This document shows positions 39,318-49,646 of a DNA stretch of 64,000 bases, one piece after another. The notes beneath the pieces were generated by a model that worked only from the letters and a program-made list of their open reading frames with translations, ran no database searches and was not told the DNA's origin. A program made the position numbers and the translations under genes. The stretch comes from Bartonella sp. HY038 (GTDB lineage: Bacteria > Pseudomonadota > Alphaproteobacteria > Rhizobiales > Rhizobiaceae): contig NZ_CP059725.1 of assembly GCF_014117425.1 (NCBI RefSeq), positions 1,240,001 through 1,304,000 of the forward strand, in the 5' to 3' direction. Position 1 is the first letter of the stretch. Each line of letters opens with the position of its first letter.

Positions 39318-39944
39318 CTATAATTCAGCTTCACTAATGACGCGTTTTTCAATAACATCATCAATAAGGCCAAAGTCTTTTGCTTCTTGTGCTGTCATAA
39401 AATGGTCACGATCAAGCGTCTTTTCAACCATTTCATAATTTTGCCCAGTATGTTTTACGTAAATTTCGTTAAGGCGACGTTTTGCCTTAATTAGATCTTC
39501 GGCATGACGTTGAATGTCAGAGGCTGCACCTTGGAAACCACCAGAAGGTTGATGCACCATAATGCGGGCATTTGGCAGCGCAAAACGAGAACCGGTTGCG
39601 CCTGCTGTCAAGAGTAGCGATCCCATAGAAGCTGCTTGCCCCATGCAAAGGGTAGAAACATTGGGGCGAATAAATTGCATTGTATCATAAATTGCCATGC
39701 CTGCACTGACCAATCCACCTGGTGAATTGATATAAAGGTGAATATCCTTTTTAGGATTTTCAGCCTCAAGGAACAAAAGCTGCGCACAAACAGTAAGTGC
39801 CATATAATCTTCAACAGGGCCATTTATAAAAATAATACGCTCTTTTAAAAGACGCGAAAAAATATCATAAGCTCGTTCGCCACGATTGGTTTGCTCGACC
39901 ACCATAGGAACAAGGCTCATTGCAGTTTCAATCGATTCACTCAT
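39318..39944 (-). CDS. clpP: ATP-dependent Clp protease proteolytic subunit
   Basis: ClpP is the barrel-forming serine protease. The 208 residues contain the catalytic Ser in [12 protein letters not shown], His in IMVHQPSGG and the acidic residue near [15 protein letters not shown]. Typical N-terminal [15 protein letters not shown]. Transcribed with clpX, as in most alphaproteobacteria, where ClpXP controls the cell cycle. Confidence 0.98.
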   Translation of the reverse strand: MSESIETAMSLVPMVVEQTNRGERAYDIFSRLLKERIIFINGPVEDYMALTVCAQLLFLEAENPKKDIHLYINSPGGLVSAGMAIYDTMQFIRPNVSTLCMGQAASMGSLLLTAGATGSRFALPNARIMVHQPSGGFQGAASDIQRHAEDLIKAKRRLNEIYVKHTGQNYEMVEKTLDRDHFMTAQEAKDFGLIDDVIEKRVISEAEL

Positions 39945-40160
39945 TATATGGCTTTCATTTAATTAATTTTAATCTACAAAAAATAGACCAAATTTTAGTA
40001 AAATCTCGAATCACTGACTAATAGCGATAAGTTTATTAAAATAGATAGGGTACTAGTCACCCTTTTCGCAATAGTGAAAAAAGATAAGTTTTGCGTTAAC
40101 GTGTTTTTTTATCAACAAATAAGTGATTGTTGTCGGCAATCGGTTATCTTTTTTATAGAC

Positions 40161-40952
40161 TTATGAAAGCGGAGTTCTTTTAATTGCCCAATCAAAAAAA
40201 CTACCTTCAAGTGGTGGTTGCTCTGTTTTAGCTTTTTTGTGAATGTGAAAGCCAATAAAATCCTTATTCAGAGTTGGCTCAATGCCAAATGCAGGATCAA
40301 ATATTTTTTCTGCATCTCGTCCAGACCAATAATAAAAACTTTCTCTAGGTTTTGCTTTATCAAAAAAATGATATTTTTTAGCAAGCCTTGATATACCATC
40401 ATTGCCAAAAATAGTTATACCTAAATGGTTTGGCTGGACTGGCTCATTTTTTAGTTTAAGCAAAAATGGCAGCCAAACCCGTTTTTTAAAGCCTAGCCAT
40501 GAGGGGACAAGGTTAGTTCCATTGATATAGTTCTCAAATTCTGCGATAATCGGATTATCGGGCGGGAGATAAAGCGCAGAAACACCAACACGTCGCGCAT
40601 TATCGCTAGCAAGCCAAACTTCGTTTGGATTTGGATGAAATTGCTTTACTAAATATATATCTGTATCGAGCCAAACACCTTTTTGATATTTCATCAACAT
40701 GACACGGAAAATATCAGAAAACTGCACGATAGAGCGTGATGGCTTAAAGCTAGGAAAGCTGGGGTCAAGCTTATAAAGCAGCGAAAGCGGCAAAATCGGT
40801 TCAGCATCACATAGCTCAACGCCTTCAGGCACGCCTTCAACGTAGTTATGTGCATATAATTTCACATGTTGGCCAGTTTGCACCATAGATGCAAGGCAAA
40901 GCCGATCAATATAGCGGAGCTTTTCTCCATACCAGAAGGTACAAATATCCAT
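40161..40952 (-). CDS. Glycosyltransferase with DXD motif
   Basis: A 263-residue protein with the segment WYGEKLRYIDRLCLASMV at its start and the sugar-nucleotide binding DXD motif in GVWLDTDIYLV (about residue 95). Family resemblance is to GT32-like/capsule synthesis glycosyltransferases (Gly_transf_sug type). No membrane segments. It lies on the same strand downstream of trkA by 170 bases. Target could be lipopolysaccharide or another glycan; nothing in the surroundings says which. The start at 40952 has AGGAAA upstream; the frame is open 18 codons farther. Confidence 0.8.
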   Translation of the reverse strand: MDICTFWYGEKLRYIDRLCLASMVQTGQHVKLYAHNYVEGVPEGVELCDAEPILPLSLLYKLDPSFPSFKPSRSIVQFSDIFRVMLMKYQKGVWLDTDIYLVKQFHPNPNEVWLASDNARRVGVSALYLPPDNPIIAEFENYINGTNLVPSWLGFKKRVWLPFLLKLKNEPVQPNHLGITIFGNDGISRLAKKYHFFDKAKPRESFYYWSGRDAEKIFDPAFGIEPTLNKDFIGFHIHKKAKTEQPPLEGSFFDWAIKRTPLS

Positions 40953-41122
40953 AAAAATTTCCTGATGAAAGCAGTATTTCACCACTTTAGAGTATTTTAA
41001 AAGCACATGAAACTAGCAATTGAATGTTTTTGTGCCCGACTACTTTATAAATTTGTCAAACATTATATTGAAAAATTTAAAATACGATCCCAACGAATAA
41101 ATAGTTAAACAAATGATTATTG

Positions 41123-42499
41123 TTAGAAAAATTCAAAACTTACCCTAAACATTTGCTCCACTTCTTTTACAGCTTCAGCTAAGGCAAAAATTACAATACG
41201 GTCTTTGGGCTGAAGCCGCAAGTCACCGGTAGGTCTAATAATCTCGTCTTTGCGATAGATTGCACCAATTCGCAAACGATTTGATAGAGTTAATTCCTTA
41301 ATGGTTTTACCCACAAGTGGAGATGTTTCTACAGCCTCCACTTCCAATAATTCTGCTTTACCATCTGAAATGGAGTGTACTGCCCGGATGCGCCCACGCC
41401 GAACGTGCTGTAAAACTTTTGATATGGTGGCATTTCGCGGATTTATATGGGCATCAATGCCATCAGTTCGCGTAAATTCTTCATAAACAGGATCATTAAT
41501 AAGTACCATATTAGCTGATGTACCAAGACGCTTTGCCATCATCGCACTCAATATATTGACCTGATCCTGATTGGTTAAAGTTACAATAAGATCTGCCGTT
41601 TCAGCTCCGGCTTCTTGTAATACTTCTTGATCTAATGCGCTTCCATGTAAGACCGGAGTTTTTTTCAATCTGTCGGTGATGTAAAGAGCGCGTTCTTTAT
41701 CAAACTCTATTATTTTGACTTTAGCAGGATGATTTTGCTTTTCAATTTCTTGCGCGACATATAGACCAATATGCCCACCACCTGCAATAATTATGCGACG
41801 AGCTTCTTGTTCTTCATGGCCAAAAAGTGCCATGGTGCGGCGTACTTGTTTTTCTAATACCGTTATATAAACAATATCACCAGCATTTAATTCATCATCT
41901 GCTTGAGGAATGAATAATTTACCATTGCGTTTTATGCCAACTGCTGTCGCCTGAAGATCGGGGAATAGGCTGCTTAATTGCCTCAAAGGCGTGTTTATGA
42001 GCGGGCAGTCTTCACTGCAGCTAATGGCAAGAAAAAGAACTTTGCCATCGCAAATGCTCAAAACATCAAGAGCACCAGGTTCAGCAAGGCGTCTTAAAAT
42101 AAGCCTTCCAACTTCAATTTCGGGTGAAATAACCACATCTATGGGCAGGTTTTCTCGCGAAAAAAGATCTTGATAGCGTGGATCAAGATAGGCTTGCGAG
42201 CGAACGCGAGCAAATTTGGTTGGTACGGCAAAAAGCGAATGGGCTACTTGGCATGCCACCATGTTAATTTCATCATGAAGGGTGACAGCAATCAGCATGT
42301 CAGCTTCATCAGCACCGGCGGCAGCAAGCATATCGGGATGAGAGCCATGGCCGACAAGTCCGCGCACGTCTAGCTCGTCTCTTATTGTAAAAATAAGATC
42401 GGGCGAAATATCAATGACTGTTACATCGTTTTGCTCTGCTGCCAAGCGCTCGGCAATACCGTAGCCCACTTGTCCTGCACCACAAATAATAACGCGCAT
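41123..42499 (-). CDS. trkA: Trk potassium uptake regulator TrkA
   Basis: TrkA is the NAD-binding cytoplasmic subunit that gates Trk K+ channels. The 458 residues form two repeats of RCK_N plus RCK_C: Rossmann loops in ICGAGQVGYGIAERLA (residue 4 on) and the segment IAGGGHIGLYVAQEIE (about 232). It lies three bases after ntrX in the operon ntrY-ntrX-trkA, as in Brucella and other rhizobia. Confidence 0.96.
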   Translation of the reverse strand: MRVIICGAGQVGYGIAERLAAEQNDVTVIDISPDLIFTIRDELDVRGLVGHGSHPDMLAAAGADEADMLIAVTLHDEINMVACQVAHSLFAVPTKFARVRSQAYLDPRYQDLFSRENLPIDVVISPEIEVGRLILRRLAEPGALDVLSICDGKVLFLAISCSEDCPLINTPLRQLSSLFPDLQATAVGIKRNGKLFIPQADDELNAGDIVYITVLEKQVRRTMALFGHEEQEARRIIIAGGGHIGLYVAQEIEKQNHPAKVKIIEFDKERALYITDRLKKTPVLHGSALDQEVLQEAGAETADLIVTLTNQDQVNILSAMMAKRLGTSANMVLINDPVYEEFTRTDGIDAHINPRNATISKVLQHVRRGRIRAVHSISDGKAELLEVEAVETSPLVGKTIKELTLSNRLRIGAIYRKDEIIRPTGDLRLQPKDRIVIFALAEAVKEVEQMFRVSFEFF

Positions 42500-42502
42500 A
42501 TT

Positions 42503-43867
42503 TTAATATACCCCTAGAGACTTCAATTTTCGATGCAGGGCTGAGCGTTCCATGCCGACAAATTCTGCCGTGCGCGAAATATTACCACCAAAACGATTGA
42601 TTTGAGCAACAAGATATTGTTTTTCGAATAATTCGCGCGCTTCGCGCAAAGGAAGAGCCATAATGTGCTGGTCATTATCGGTTGGAACACGCGGCAAAGA
42701 ATCGCCAATTTCGGCAGGTAGATGTTCAGCCGTGATTGGTTCTTCACTATTGTCATCGCGGGTTAAAATAAGAAGGCGCTCAACATTGTTTCGCAATTGC
42801 CTTACATTCCCGGGCCAACTATGCGCTTGTAAAACGGCCATAGCATCATCACTAATAATGCGTGGACGAATTCCTGTTTGGCTAGCAATTTGTTTGACGA
42901 AGAAGTCAACAAGAGTGGGAATATCTTCTCTATGGCGCGATAATGCCGGTACCGATAGTGGCACGACAGCAAGCCGATGGAAAAGATCTTCGCGAAATAA
43001 ACCTTCCGCAATTAGTCCTTCAAGATTTTGTGCTGTTGAAGAAATAATACGGACATCAACTTTGACGCGTTTATTGCCGCCTACGCGCTCAAACTTTTGC
43101 TCGGTTAGTACACGCAAAATTTTGTTTTGCGTTTCGCGCGGCATATCGGCAACTTCATCAAGATATAAAATACCACCATGGGCTTCTTCTAGTGCACCAA
43201 TTTTTCGCTCCCCGCCGTCCATTTCGGTGCCAAAAAGCTCGATTTCCATACGTTCGGGCGTAATTGTTGCAGCATTTAAGGTGACAAAGGGACCATTGGC
43301 GCGGGTTGATAGCGCATGGATCATCCGTGCGGCCATTTCTTTGCCAGAGCCCGAAGGACCGGTTATCATGATACGACTATTAGTTGGAGCAATTTTTTCG
43401 ATGGTTTGTCGCAATTGGTTAATAATTAAGGAATTTCCAAGTAATTCTGGCGTATCTGTTACCTTTTTGCGTAGTTCTGTGACCTCGCGCTTCAATTTTG
43501 AGGTTTCAAGCGCTCTTTCGGCAACGAGCACGAGGCGATCTGCCTTAAATGGCTTTTCAATAAAATCATAAGCGCCGCGTTTTATAGCAGAAACTGCGGT
43601 TTCAATATTTCCATGACCAGAAATCATAACAATGGGAAGGTTTGGATATTGCTTTTTAATCTCATCAAGCAAAGAGAGGCCGTCAAGCCGGCTTCCTTGC
43701 AGCCATATATCAAGAAAAATAAGGCGAGGGACGCGTTCATTGATAGCAGCCAAAGCCTGATCAGCATCGCCTGCCATACGTGTCTCATGCCCTTCATCTT
43801 CTAAAATGCCAGCAACGAGTTCCCGAATATCCATTTCATCGTCGATTACAAGAATATCAGATGCCAT
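42503..43867 (-). CDS. ntrX: Nitrogen-related response regulator NtrX
   Basis: Partner of NtrY. The 454-residue protein has a receiver domain with the phosphoacceptor Asp in LIFLDIWLQGSRLDG (about residue 53), an AAA+ domain with Walker A GPSGSGKE and Walker B ILYLDEVADMP, and a Fis-type helix-turn-helix at the end (SRTAEFVGMERSALHRKLKSL). The sigma-54-contacting GAFTGA motif is missing (the loop reads FGTEMDGGERKIGALE), as known for alphaproteobacterial NtrX, so it works without sigma-54 activation. One base overlaps ntrY. Confidence 0.96.
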   Translation of the reverse strand: MASDILVIDDEMDIRELVAGILEDEGHETRMAGDADQALAAINERVPRLIFLDIWLQGSRLDGLSLLDEIKKQYPNLPIVMISGHGNIETAVSAIKRGAYDFIEKPFKADRLVLVAERALETSKLKREVTELRKKVTDTPELLGNSLIINQLRQTIEKIAPTNSRIMITGPSGSGKEMAARMIHALSTRANGPFVTLNAATITPERMEIELFGTEMDGGERKIGALEEAHGGILYLDEVADMPRETQNKILRVLTEQKFERVGGNKRVKVDVRIISSTAQNLEGLIAEGLFREDLFHRLAVVPLSVPALSRHREDIPTLVDFFVKQIASQTGIRPRIISDDAMAVLQAHSWPGNVRQLRNNVERLLILTRDDNSEEPITAEHLPAEIGDSLPRVPTDNDQHIMALPLREARELFEKQYLVAQINRFGGNISRTAEFVGMERSALHRKLKSLGVY

Positions 43868-46125
43868 TATTTTAAACCTTCTTCTTTAGAAGACATGTCT
43901 ATGTCTTTATTATTATGGTTATTTTCAATTTGTGGAAAAATAAAACGGATCATAGCCCCAATACCACCATAAAAATCACTTGGAGCATCATGTAATTCCA
44001 TATAACCGCCATGTTCTTCGACGATTTTGCGTACAATTGCAAGGCCAAGGCCAGTGCCTTTTTCACGTGTTGTCATATAAGGTTCAAGTAATTTTTGCCT
44101 GTCATCTTTTGGCAATCCTTTACCATTATCGATAATATCAACAAAAATAGAACCATCTTTATCATAAGATCGCACGAATATATGACCATGAAAACCTTCA
44201 CGGCCTGAAACTGCATCAATCGCTTCGCTGGCATTTTTGATAACGTTGCCAAAAGCCTGCCCTATGAGGCGATTGTCGAAGCTTCCCATCAATGGGGTTG
44301 CGCCAAAATCGCGTTCAAATTTGATTTCATGCCGTGAAACTTCAACGAGAAAGCTAGCCTCACGCAAAGCATTGCGTAGATCAGTTGTTGCCATTACTGG
44401 TTTCGGCATGCGCGCAAAAGAGGCAAATTCATCAACCATGCGTCCAATATCGCCAACTTGTCTTATAATTGTATCAACACATTGATCGAAAACTTCGCGG
44501 TCACTCGTGATGACTTTTCCATAGCGGCGGCGAATTCGCTCTGCTGAAAGTTGGATTGGGGTTAGTGGGTTTTTGATCTCATGAGCGATGCGGCGGGCAA
44601 CATCTGCCCATGCTGACGAACGTTGGGCATCGATAAGGTCGGTAATATCATCAATTGTAACTACCCATGAATGCGCTTCTTTTTCTGATTCTTCCATTGT
44701 AGTTTGCACATTAAATACGCGTGCTCTACCATGATGGGTAATAGATATTTGCTCACGATGAATTTTTTTAGCTGATGCACGCGCGACTTCAAAAACCCGA
44801 CCAATTTCGCTGTGAACAGAAATCAAGCTGCGCCCAATAACCTCTTCAGGCTTGAATTCAACCATAGTCTCCGCAGATTTATTAATAATTGTTATGTCAG
44901 CATGATCGTCAACTCCGATAACAGCCGCACTTACCCCTGATAAAACTGTTTCTGAAAATCGTCGCCGCTCATCAATTTGGTCTCTGGCTGAAATTAGCAA
45001 GTTTTGCTGGTTTTTAAGTTCAGCGACCATGTAATTGAACGTTTTGGATAAATGTCCAACATCACCATCACGGGCGCGTACTGGTACAAGAACATTCATA
45101 TTGCCTGCAGCAACATCATCTGCTGCCCCAATTAAGAGGCGGATAGGAAGAACAAGCTTGTCAGCCACAGCAATTGCTGTCCAAATCGCCGATAACAGCA
45201 TGATGAGGAAAAGGCAGAAATAAAGAACCGCAAAGGCAATTTGCATAGTGACACGATTTGCCTCCATGTCACGATAACGGTTGGTATTATTTTCGGTTAA
45301 ACGTAGCGCATCCAATACGTTCGGATCTACTTGTCCAGCAATATACAGCCATGCATTATCAATATTTTGCATTTTTAAGATAACGCCGAAATAATCATGT
45401 TCACCTGGTTGAAAAGCTACAGGCTCATCGGTGCTTGCCTTTAATATCCATTCTTCTGGTGGGATTGGTAAATTGGTACCTTCAGTTTGTTCACTTGCTG
45501 TAATAATATTACCCTTACTTCCCAATAAAAAGGCGCCACTTAAATTGCGGCCAGTTACTTGCAATGACATTTGGCGTTTATATTCAACTGGATTTAAGTT
45601 TAACAATTGTCGATTATCTAATTGCTGTGCCATCGTATAGGATGCAGCTTGTAATGAGTTTAATGTTGCACTAGCATAGGCATTGGCAAAACCTACCGAT
45701 GAATCAACAATCTGCCGAGTGTTCACATCAAACCAACGATCTAAGCCTAAATTGAGTGTAACAAGGGCGATGATCGCAATAACTAAAGCTGGAAGGGCAG
45801 CAACCAATGAAAAAAGTGCAATTATCCGCACATGTAATTTGGAAGCTGCTCGCCGTGCCCGCCATGCTTTAATAATTGGATAAAGCTCATGAATAATAAC
45901 CGCAATTAAGCAGAAAATCATTGCGACATTGGTAAAGATTAACACAATTGTGACCGGACGGTCTGGGGAGATAGGCGTTAATCCAATCAAAACGAGAAAT
46001 GATACTGCAGCTGTTAATAAGGCAAGCACTATTATTGCTATGCCGATAGCCGCGCGTCGCTTTTTTAGTGCTTTTCCTTGGATGCGCTCTTCTTCCGTTA
46101 ATTTAGGTATTTGAAAGCCTTTCAT
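43867..46125 (-). CDS. ntrY: Sensor histidine kinase NtrY
   Basis: A 752-residue membrane sensor: about three to four N-terminal TM segments (around 25-120), a large periplasmic part (about 125-300), another TM, HAMP (about 335-385), PAS (about 400-510), and the kinase core with the phosphorylated His in ARRIAHEIKNPLTPIQ and the ATP-binding EKGTGLGLAIVRKI and DNGKGL motifs. NtrYX acts in nitrogen metabolism and low-oxygen adaptation in Brucella. The usual upstream ntrBC genes are not present in the window; 796 bases separate it from rirA. Confidence 0.95.
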   Translation of the reverse strand: MKGFQIPKLTEEERIQGKALKKRRAAIGIAIIVLALLTAAVSFLVLIGLTPISPDRPVTIVLIFTNVAMIFCLIAVIIHELYPIIKAWRARRAASKLHVRIIALFSLVAALPALVIAIIALVTLNLGLDRWFDVNTRQIVDSSVGFANAYASATLNSLQAASYTMAQQLDNRQLLNLNPVEYKRQMSLQVTGRNLSGAFLLGSKGNIITASEQTEGTNLPIPPEEWILKASTDEPVAFQPGEHDYFGVILKMQNIDNAWLYIAGQVDPNVLDALRLTENNTNRYRDMEANRVTMQIAFAVLYFCLFLIMLLSAIWTAIAVADKLVLPIRLLIGAADDVAAGNMNVLVPVRARDGDVGHLSKTFNYMVAELKNQQNLLISARDQIDERRRFSETVLSGVSAAVIGVDDHADITIINKSAETMVEFKPEEVIGRSLISVHSEIGRVFEVARASAKKIHREQISITHHGRARVFNVQTTMEESEKEAHSWVVTIDDITDLIDAQRSSAWADVARRIAHEIKNPLTPIQLSAERIRRRYGKVITSDREVFDQCVDTIIRQVGDIGRMVDEFASFARMPKPVMATTDLRNALREASFLVEVSRHEIKFERDFGATPLMGSFDNRLIGQAFGNVIKNASEAIDAVSGREGFHGHIFVRSYDKDGSIFVDIIDNGKGLPKDDRQKLLEPYMTTREKGTGLGLAIVRKIVEEHGGYMELHDAPSDFYGGIGAMIRFIFPQIENNHNNKDIDMSSKEEGLK

Positions 46126-46921
46126 TGGATGGCCTTGCTTTTATTATTTTTAACCAATGAATTGGTCATGATCTACCTTTTTGAATATAAGGATCTAATG
46201 ATACTTAAATATTTGTATTTATATGTTATTTTCAATTGAGCTCAGCTAATAAAAAAGAATAAAGTCGCATAATGTTTGTGTTAAAAACGTCTTTTTAAGT
46301 TTGGCTTACCCCAAAAAAATAATCGAGAATCCTCATAATATAAAGCTTACAAAATTTCAGTGGTAATATTGCAACATTTTGTGTCGAAATTGCAACAAAG
46401 ATGCATAAATGTGATAAAAATATGAAAAAAAATTAATCTGACTTTTTACAGTCATGTTCTCAACACATAGAAAGCGAAATTTAGATCGCAAAGTTGTTTT
46501 TAGTAAATATATCTAATTTTGTAATATTGTAAGCTTGATTTGCGCCCAAGTAGACTTACTTAGTCGAAATATGCAATATGGCTGATGATGGCTAGCTAAT
46601 TATTGTCTTGAACGGTGAAAATGCAATGGTCTTGGATAAAAGTATGACAGGATGTGTTTAAATGCCACATTGATAATTTAGTTCTTTTTGCTTATATCTC
46701 AAATAGATAATCTAGAATTATGATGCTTGTTGAGTGGGTAGTTTGTATTTTGGTTTATTTTAGAATTGGTTTTTAGTGTGATTTTTTGTTTTAACAATAT
46801 AAAATTTTAATATTAAAAAACACTTTCTTTTTTTTAGAATAGTTATAAACTGGCGCGCGTCAGTCAAGGCATTTGCCTTATGGAAATGGTCGTTAAATCG
46901 ACCAATATGGAAGGAACTATT
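46126..46921. other. Divergent intergenic region ntrY / rirA
   Basis: About 800 AT-rich bases. No reading frame of ntrC, ntrB or dusB, which in Brucella stand between ispDF and ntrY, could be seen, although traces may be too decayed to recognise by eye. The right end holds a near-symmetric AGTTATAAACT (46841-46851), possibly part of the rirA promoter/operator, and then the AAGGA ribosome site. Confidence 0.45.
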
Positions 46922-47380
46922 ATGCGGCTTACAAAACAAACCAATTATGCAATTCGAATGCTTATGTATTGTGCCGCCAATGAAGGTGAGCTTAGTAAAG
47001 TACCAGAAATTGCTAAGGCCTATTCAGTTTCTGAATTGTTTTTATTTAAAATTTTGCACCCTCTTGTTGAGGCAGGTTTAATGCAGACTGTACGAGGCCG
47101 CAATGGCGGGGTTAAGCTTGCTAAGCCTGCAGTTGAGATTAGCGTTGCAGATGTTGTCAGAGTAACTGAAGAAAATTTTGCTATGGCGGAATGCTTCGAA
47201 AATGATGCTGTTGAATGTCCACTCGTCAATGCGTGTGGTTTGAATGCAACTTTGTCAAAGGCATTAAAAGCTTTTTTCGATGTTTTGTCAGCTACAACCA
47301 TTGCAGATTTGCAGCGTCCACAGTTTAGAAGTCGGTTAGGCATTGAACAAAATGAAGAAAGCTGCAAAATGGCAGGCTGA
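46922..47380 (+). CDS. rirA: Iron-responsive regulator RirA (Rrf2 family)
   Basis: RirA is the Fe-S-containing repressor of iron uptake genes in rhizobia, Brucella and Bartonella. The 152-residue protein starts MRLTKQTNYAIRMLMYCAAN and contains three clustered Cys in AECFENDAVECPLVNACGLN, the cluster ligands known for RirA, plus the helix-turn-helix with the segment VSELFLFKILHPLVEAG. The start at 46922 has AAGGA six bases upstream; the frame is open 14 codons farther. Its place between ntrY and ispDF is unusual. Confidence 0.92.
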   Translation: MRLTKQTNYAIRMLMYCAANEGELSKVPEIAKAYSVSELFLFKILHPLVEAGLMQTVRGRNGGVKLAKPAVEISVADVVRVTEENFAMAECFENDAVECPLVNACGLNATLSKALKAFFDVLSATTIADLQRPQFRSRLGIEQNEESCKMAG

Positions 47381-47414
47381 TATTCTCAAAAAGAGATGAG
47401 GCTTTATTATTTCA

Positions 47415-48632
47415 ATGTCAAAAAAGGTTGCAGCAATTATTCTTGCTGCTGGTCGCGGTGAACGTGCTGGCAGTATAGGTCCTAAACAATATGAAGATTT
47501 GCAAGGCGAAGCAGTTATATGTCAAACCGTGCAAAAGTTTGTCGATTGTGTTGACATTGGGCAAATTATTATTGTTGTTCATGAGGATGATATAGACCTT
47601 GCAAAAGCTGCACTTCAGCGCTTTGCACAGCGTGTAGAGTTGGTTATTGGTGGTGCCACACGGCAAATATCCACTTTTGCTGGACTTGAATATTTATCGT
47701 CATCTTCACCGGACTTTGTACATATTCATGATGCTGCCCGTCCTTTTGTTACAGTGCAGATTCTTGATAATATTCATCAAAATCTTTCCCTTAAAAATGG
47801 CACTATCATTGCAATTCCTGTTTCCGATACTTTGAAACAGGTGGATAGTAATAATAATATTATTGCGACAATTAAGCGAGATGGTCTATTTAGTGCACAG
47901 ACACCGCAGACCTTTCCTTTTTCCTTGATTTTTGATGCCCATAAGAAAGCTCATGAAAATGGGCAAGATCATTTTACCGATGACTCTGCTCTTGCTGAGG
48001 CGTATGATATTCCAGTCAAAGTATTGTTAGGCTCGGCTGATAATATAAAAATAACATGGCCAGAAGATTTTAGTCGCGCTCGACAAATATTTGTAAAGCA
48101 ACAAGGGCAAAGCCAACAGAAAGTTGATAATATGTATCCCGATATACGTACTGGAAATGGTTATGATGTCCATTGTTTTGAAGCGGGGGATCATGTTACC
48201 CTCTGCGGTGTGGATATTCCTTTTGATAAAAAGCTCTCTGGGCACTCAGATGCTGATGTTGCATTGCATGCTTTGACGGATGCTTTATTAGCAACAAGGG
48301 GGGCTGGGGATATTGGTACGCATTTTCCACCTTCTGATCCGCAATGGCGCGGGGCTACATCCCATATTTTTGTTCGCCATGCGGTGTCAATTGTTAAGCA
48401 ATATGGGGGGCGTATTGCCAATGTTGACATTACTTTAATTGCAGAAGCGCCAAAAGTTGGACCACATCGTGATGCTATGGTTGTCGCATTGAGCGACATG
48501 CTAGGCATTACCATAGATAGAATATCGGTCAAAGCAACGACAAATGAGAAGCTGGGTTTTATTGGCCGAGGTGAAGGTATTGCTGCAATTGCTACTGCCA
48601 ATGTTATTTACTCAGGCGAGGTGCCTTCATGA
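47415..48632 (+). CDS. ispDF: Bifunctional IspD/IspF (MEP pathway)
   Basis: A 405-residue fusion. The first half (about 1-230) is the 2-C-methylerythritol 4-phosphate cytidylyltransferase with [14 protein letters not shown] and KQYEDLQG; the second (about 245-405) is MECDP synthase with [20 protein letters not shown] and the zinc His in [11 protein letters not shown]. The fused form is typical of alphaproteobacteria. It works in the same pathway as IspH at 26.3 kb. The end overlaps cinA by four bases. Confidence 0.97.
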   Translation: MSKKVAAIILAAGRGERAGSIGPKQYEDLQGEAVICQTVQKFVDCVDIGQIIIVVHEDDIDLAKAALQRFAQRVELVIGGATRQISTFAGLEYLSSSSPDFVHIHDAARPFVTVQILDNIHQNLSLKNGTIIAIPVSDTLKQVDSNNNIIATIKRDGLFSAQTPQTFPFSLIFDAHKKAHENGQDHFTDDSALAEAYDIPVKVLLGSADNIKITWPEDFSRARQIFVKQQGQSQQKVDNMYPDIRTGNGYDVHCFEAGDHVTLCGVDIPFDKKLSGHSDADVALHALTDALLATRGAGDIGTHFPPSDPQWRGATSHIFVRHAVSIVKQYGGRIANVDITLIAEAPKVGPHRDAMVVALSDMLGITIDRISVKATTNEKLGFIGRGEGIAAIATANVIYSGEVPS

Positions 48633-49138
48633 TTGATGCTAAGATTATTGATGAGCTTGCCCGTGAAGTATTAAATATTTGCCGGCAGCAAAAGCTTTTA
48701 TTGGCAACAGTGGAATCTTGCACTGGTGGAATGATTGCTGCCGCACTTACTGATATCGCCGGTTCATCAGATGTGGTGGAATGCGGTTTTGTTACCTATT
48801 CAAATGAAGCTAAAATGAGCATGGTCGGTGTAGATCAATGTTTATTGGAAAAATATGGGGCAGTTTCAGAGCCGGTTGCGATTGCAATGGCAAAGGGCGC
48901 TTTGCAGCATAGCAGGGCTGATATTAGTATTGCAGTCACTGGTATTGCTGGCCCCGCTGGCGGAGGAAGTGAAAAGCCAGTTGGTCTTGTCCATTTAGCT
49001 GTTGCCTTCAAGCATTTTGAGCCTTTGCATTTTAAGGCGCATTTTGGTGATATCGGGCGTCGCAATGTGCGGCAAGCGACAGTTGTCAAGGCTTTGGAAC
49101 TTATCATTGCGAATATCAGACACAACACAGAAGCTTGA
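48629..49138 (+). CDS. cinA: CinA C-terminal domain protein (nicotinamide-nucleotide amidase)
   Basis: A 169-residue CinA/PncC domain with [21 protein letters not shown], the segment [34 protein letters not shown] and the closing segment. It deamidates nicotinamide mononucleotide in the salvage of NAD. Coupled to ispDF by an ATGA overlap, the order seen in Brucella. Confidence 0.93.
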   Translation: MIDAKIIDELAREVLNICRQQKLLLATVESCTGGMIAAALTDIAGSSDVVECGFVTYSNEAKMSMVGVDQCLLEKYGAVSEPVAIAMAKGALQHSRADISIAVTGIAGPAGGGSEKPVGLVHLAVAFKHFEPLHFKAHFGDIGRRNVRQATVVKALELIIANIRHNTEA

Positions 49139-49646
49139 AGATTATTAACTTAAATTTTAAAGTTTACTAGCTAGGTATCTTTGGTCTGTGTCATTGTTAC
49201 AAATTTTTGTTCTATTGGAAAATGTGAGGGCGTATTTTCATTCGCTTCTTTAAGGCGTAGGTGAAATATATGGTATGAATTACACTTTTATTTACAGGCT
49301 TAATTTTCTCTAGCGATTTGATAAAAAATAATGATATGTTTCAATAACAAATTGCTTTAATGTTGGATTTTAAGCCTGCAAAAAATATAAAAATTATGGT
49401 CTTTGTAATTTTATTTAACAAAAAAACGTGGGCTATTTTTCTTTTAAAGTAAAAAAATATTTTGCATTTAATATGGTGCTATATATTATAGGTAATAAAT
49501 GGGATATCACTAATTAAAATTGATAGTTTTTATTGTGACGTATAATGCTTTAAAGTTTGGCTTTCGTTATTATTAATTTATTAAATTGAATAATATATTC
49601 CCTTACCTTTTTATTTGTTTTATTGCTTTATTTAGAGGAAAAATAG
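49139..49646. other. Intergenic region after cinA
   Basis: 508 very AT-rich bases. No terminator pair, gene or RNA recognised. Confidence 0.4.

Noticed and set aside
42663..43571. A 302-codon frame on the plus strand antisense to ntrX
   Set aside because: It is a mirror of the ntrX coding strand; it shows no known motif, and ntrX is certain.
46841..46851. AGTTATAAACT as a possible iron-responsive box for rirA
   Set aside because: Arms are only four bases and it does not fit the TGA-N9-TCA element known from rhizobia closely enough; kept only as a note in the spacer entry.
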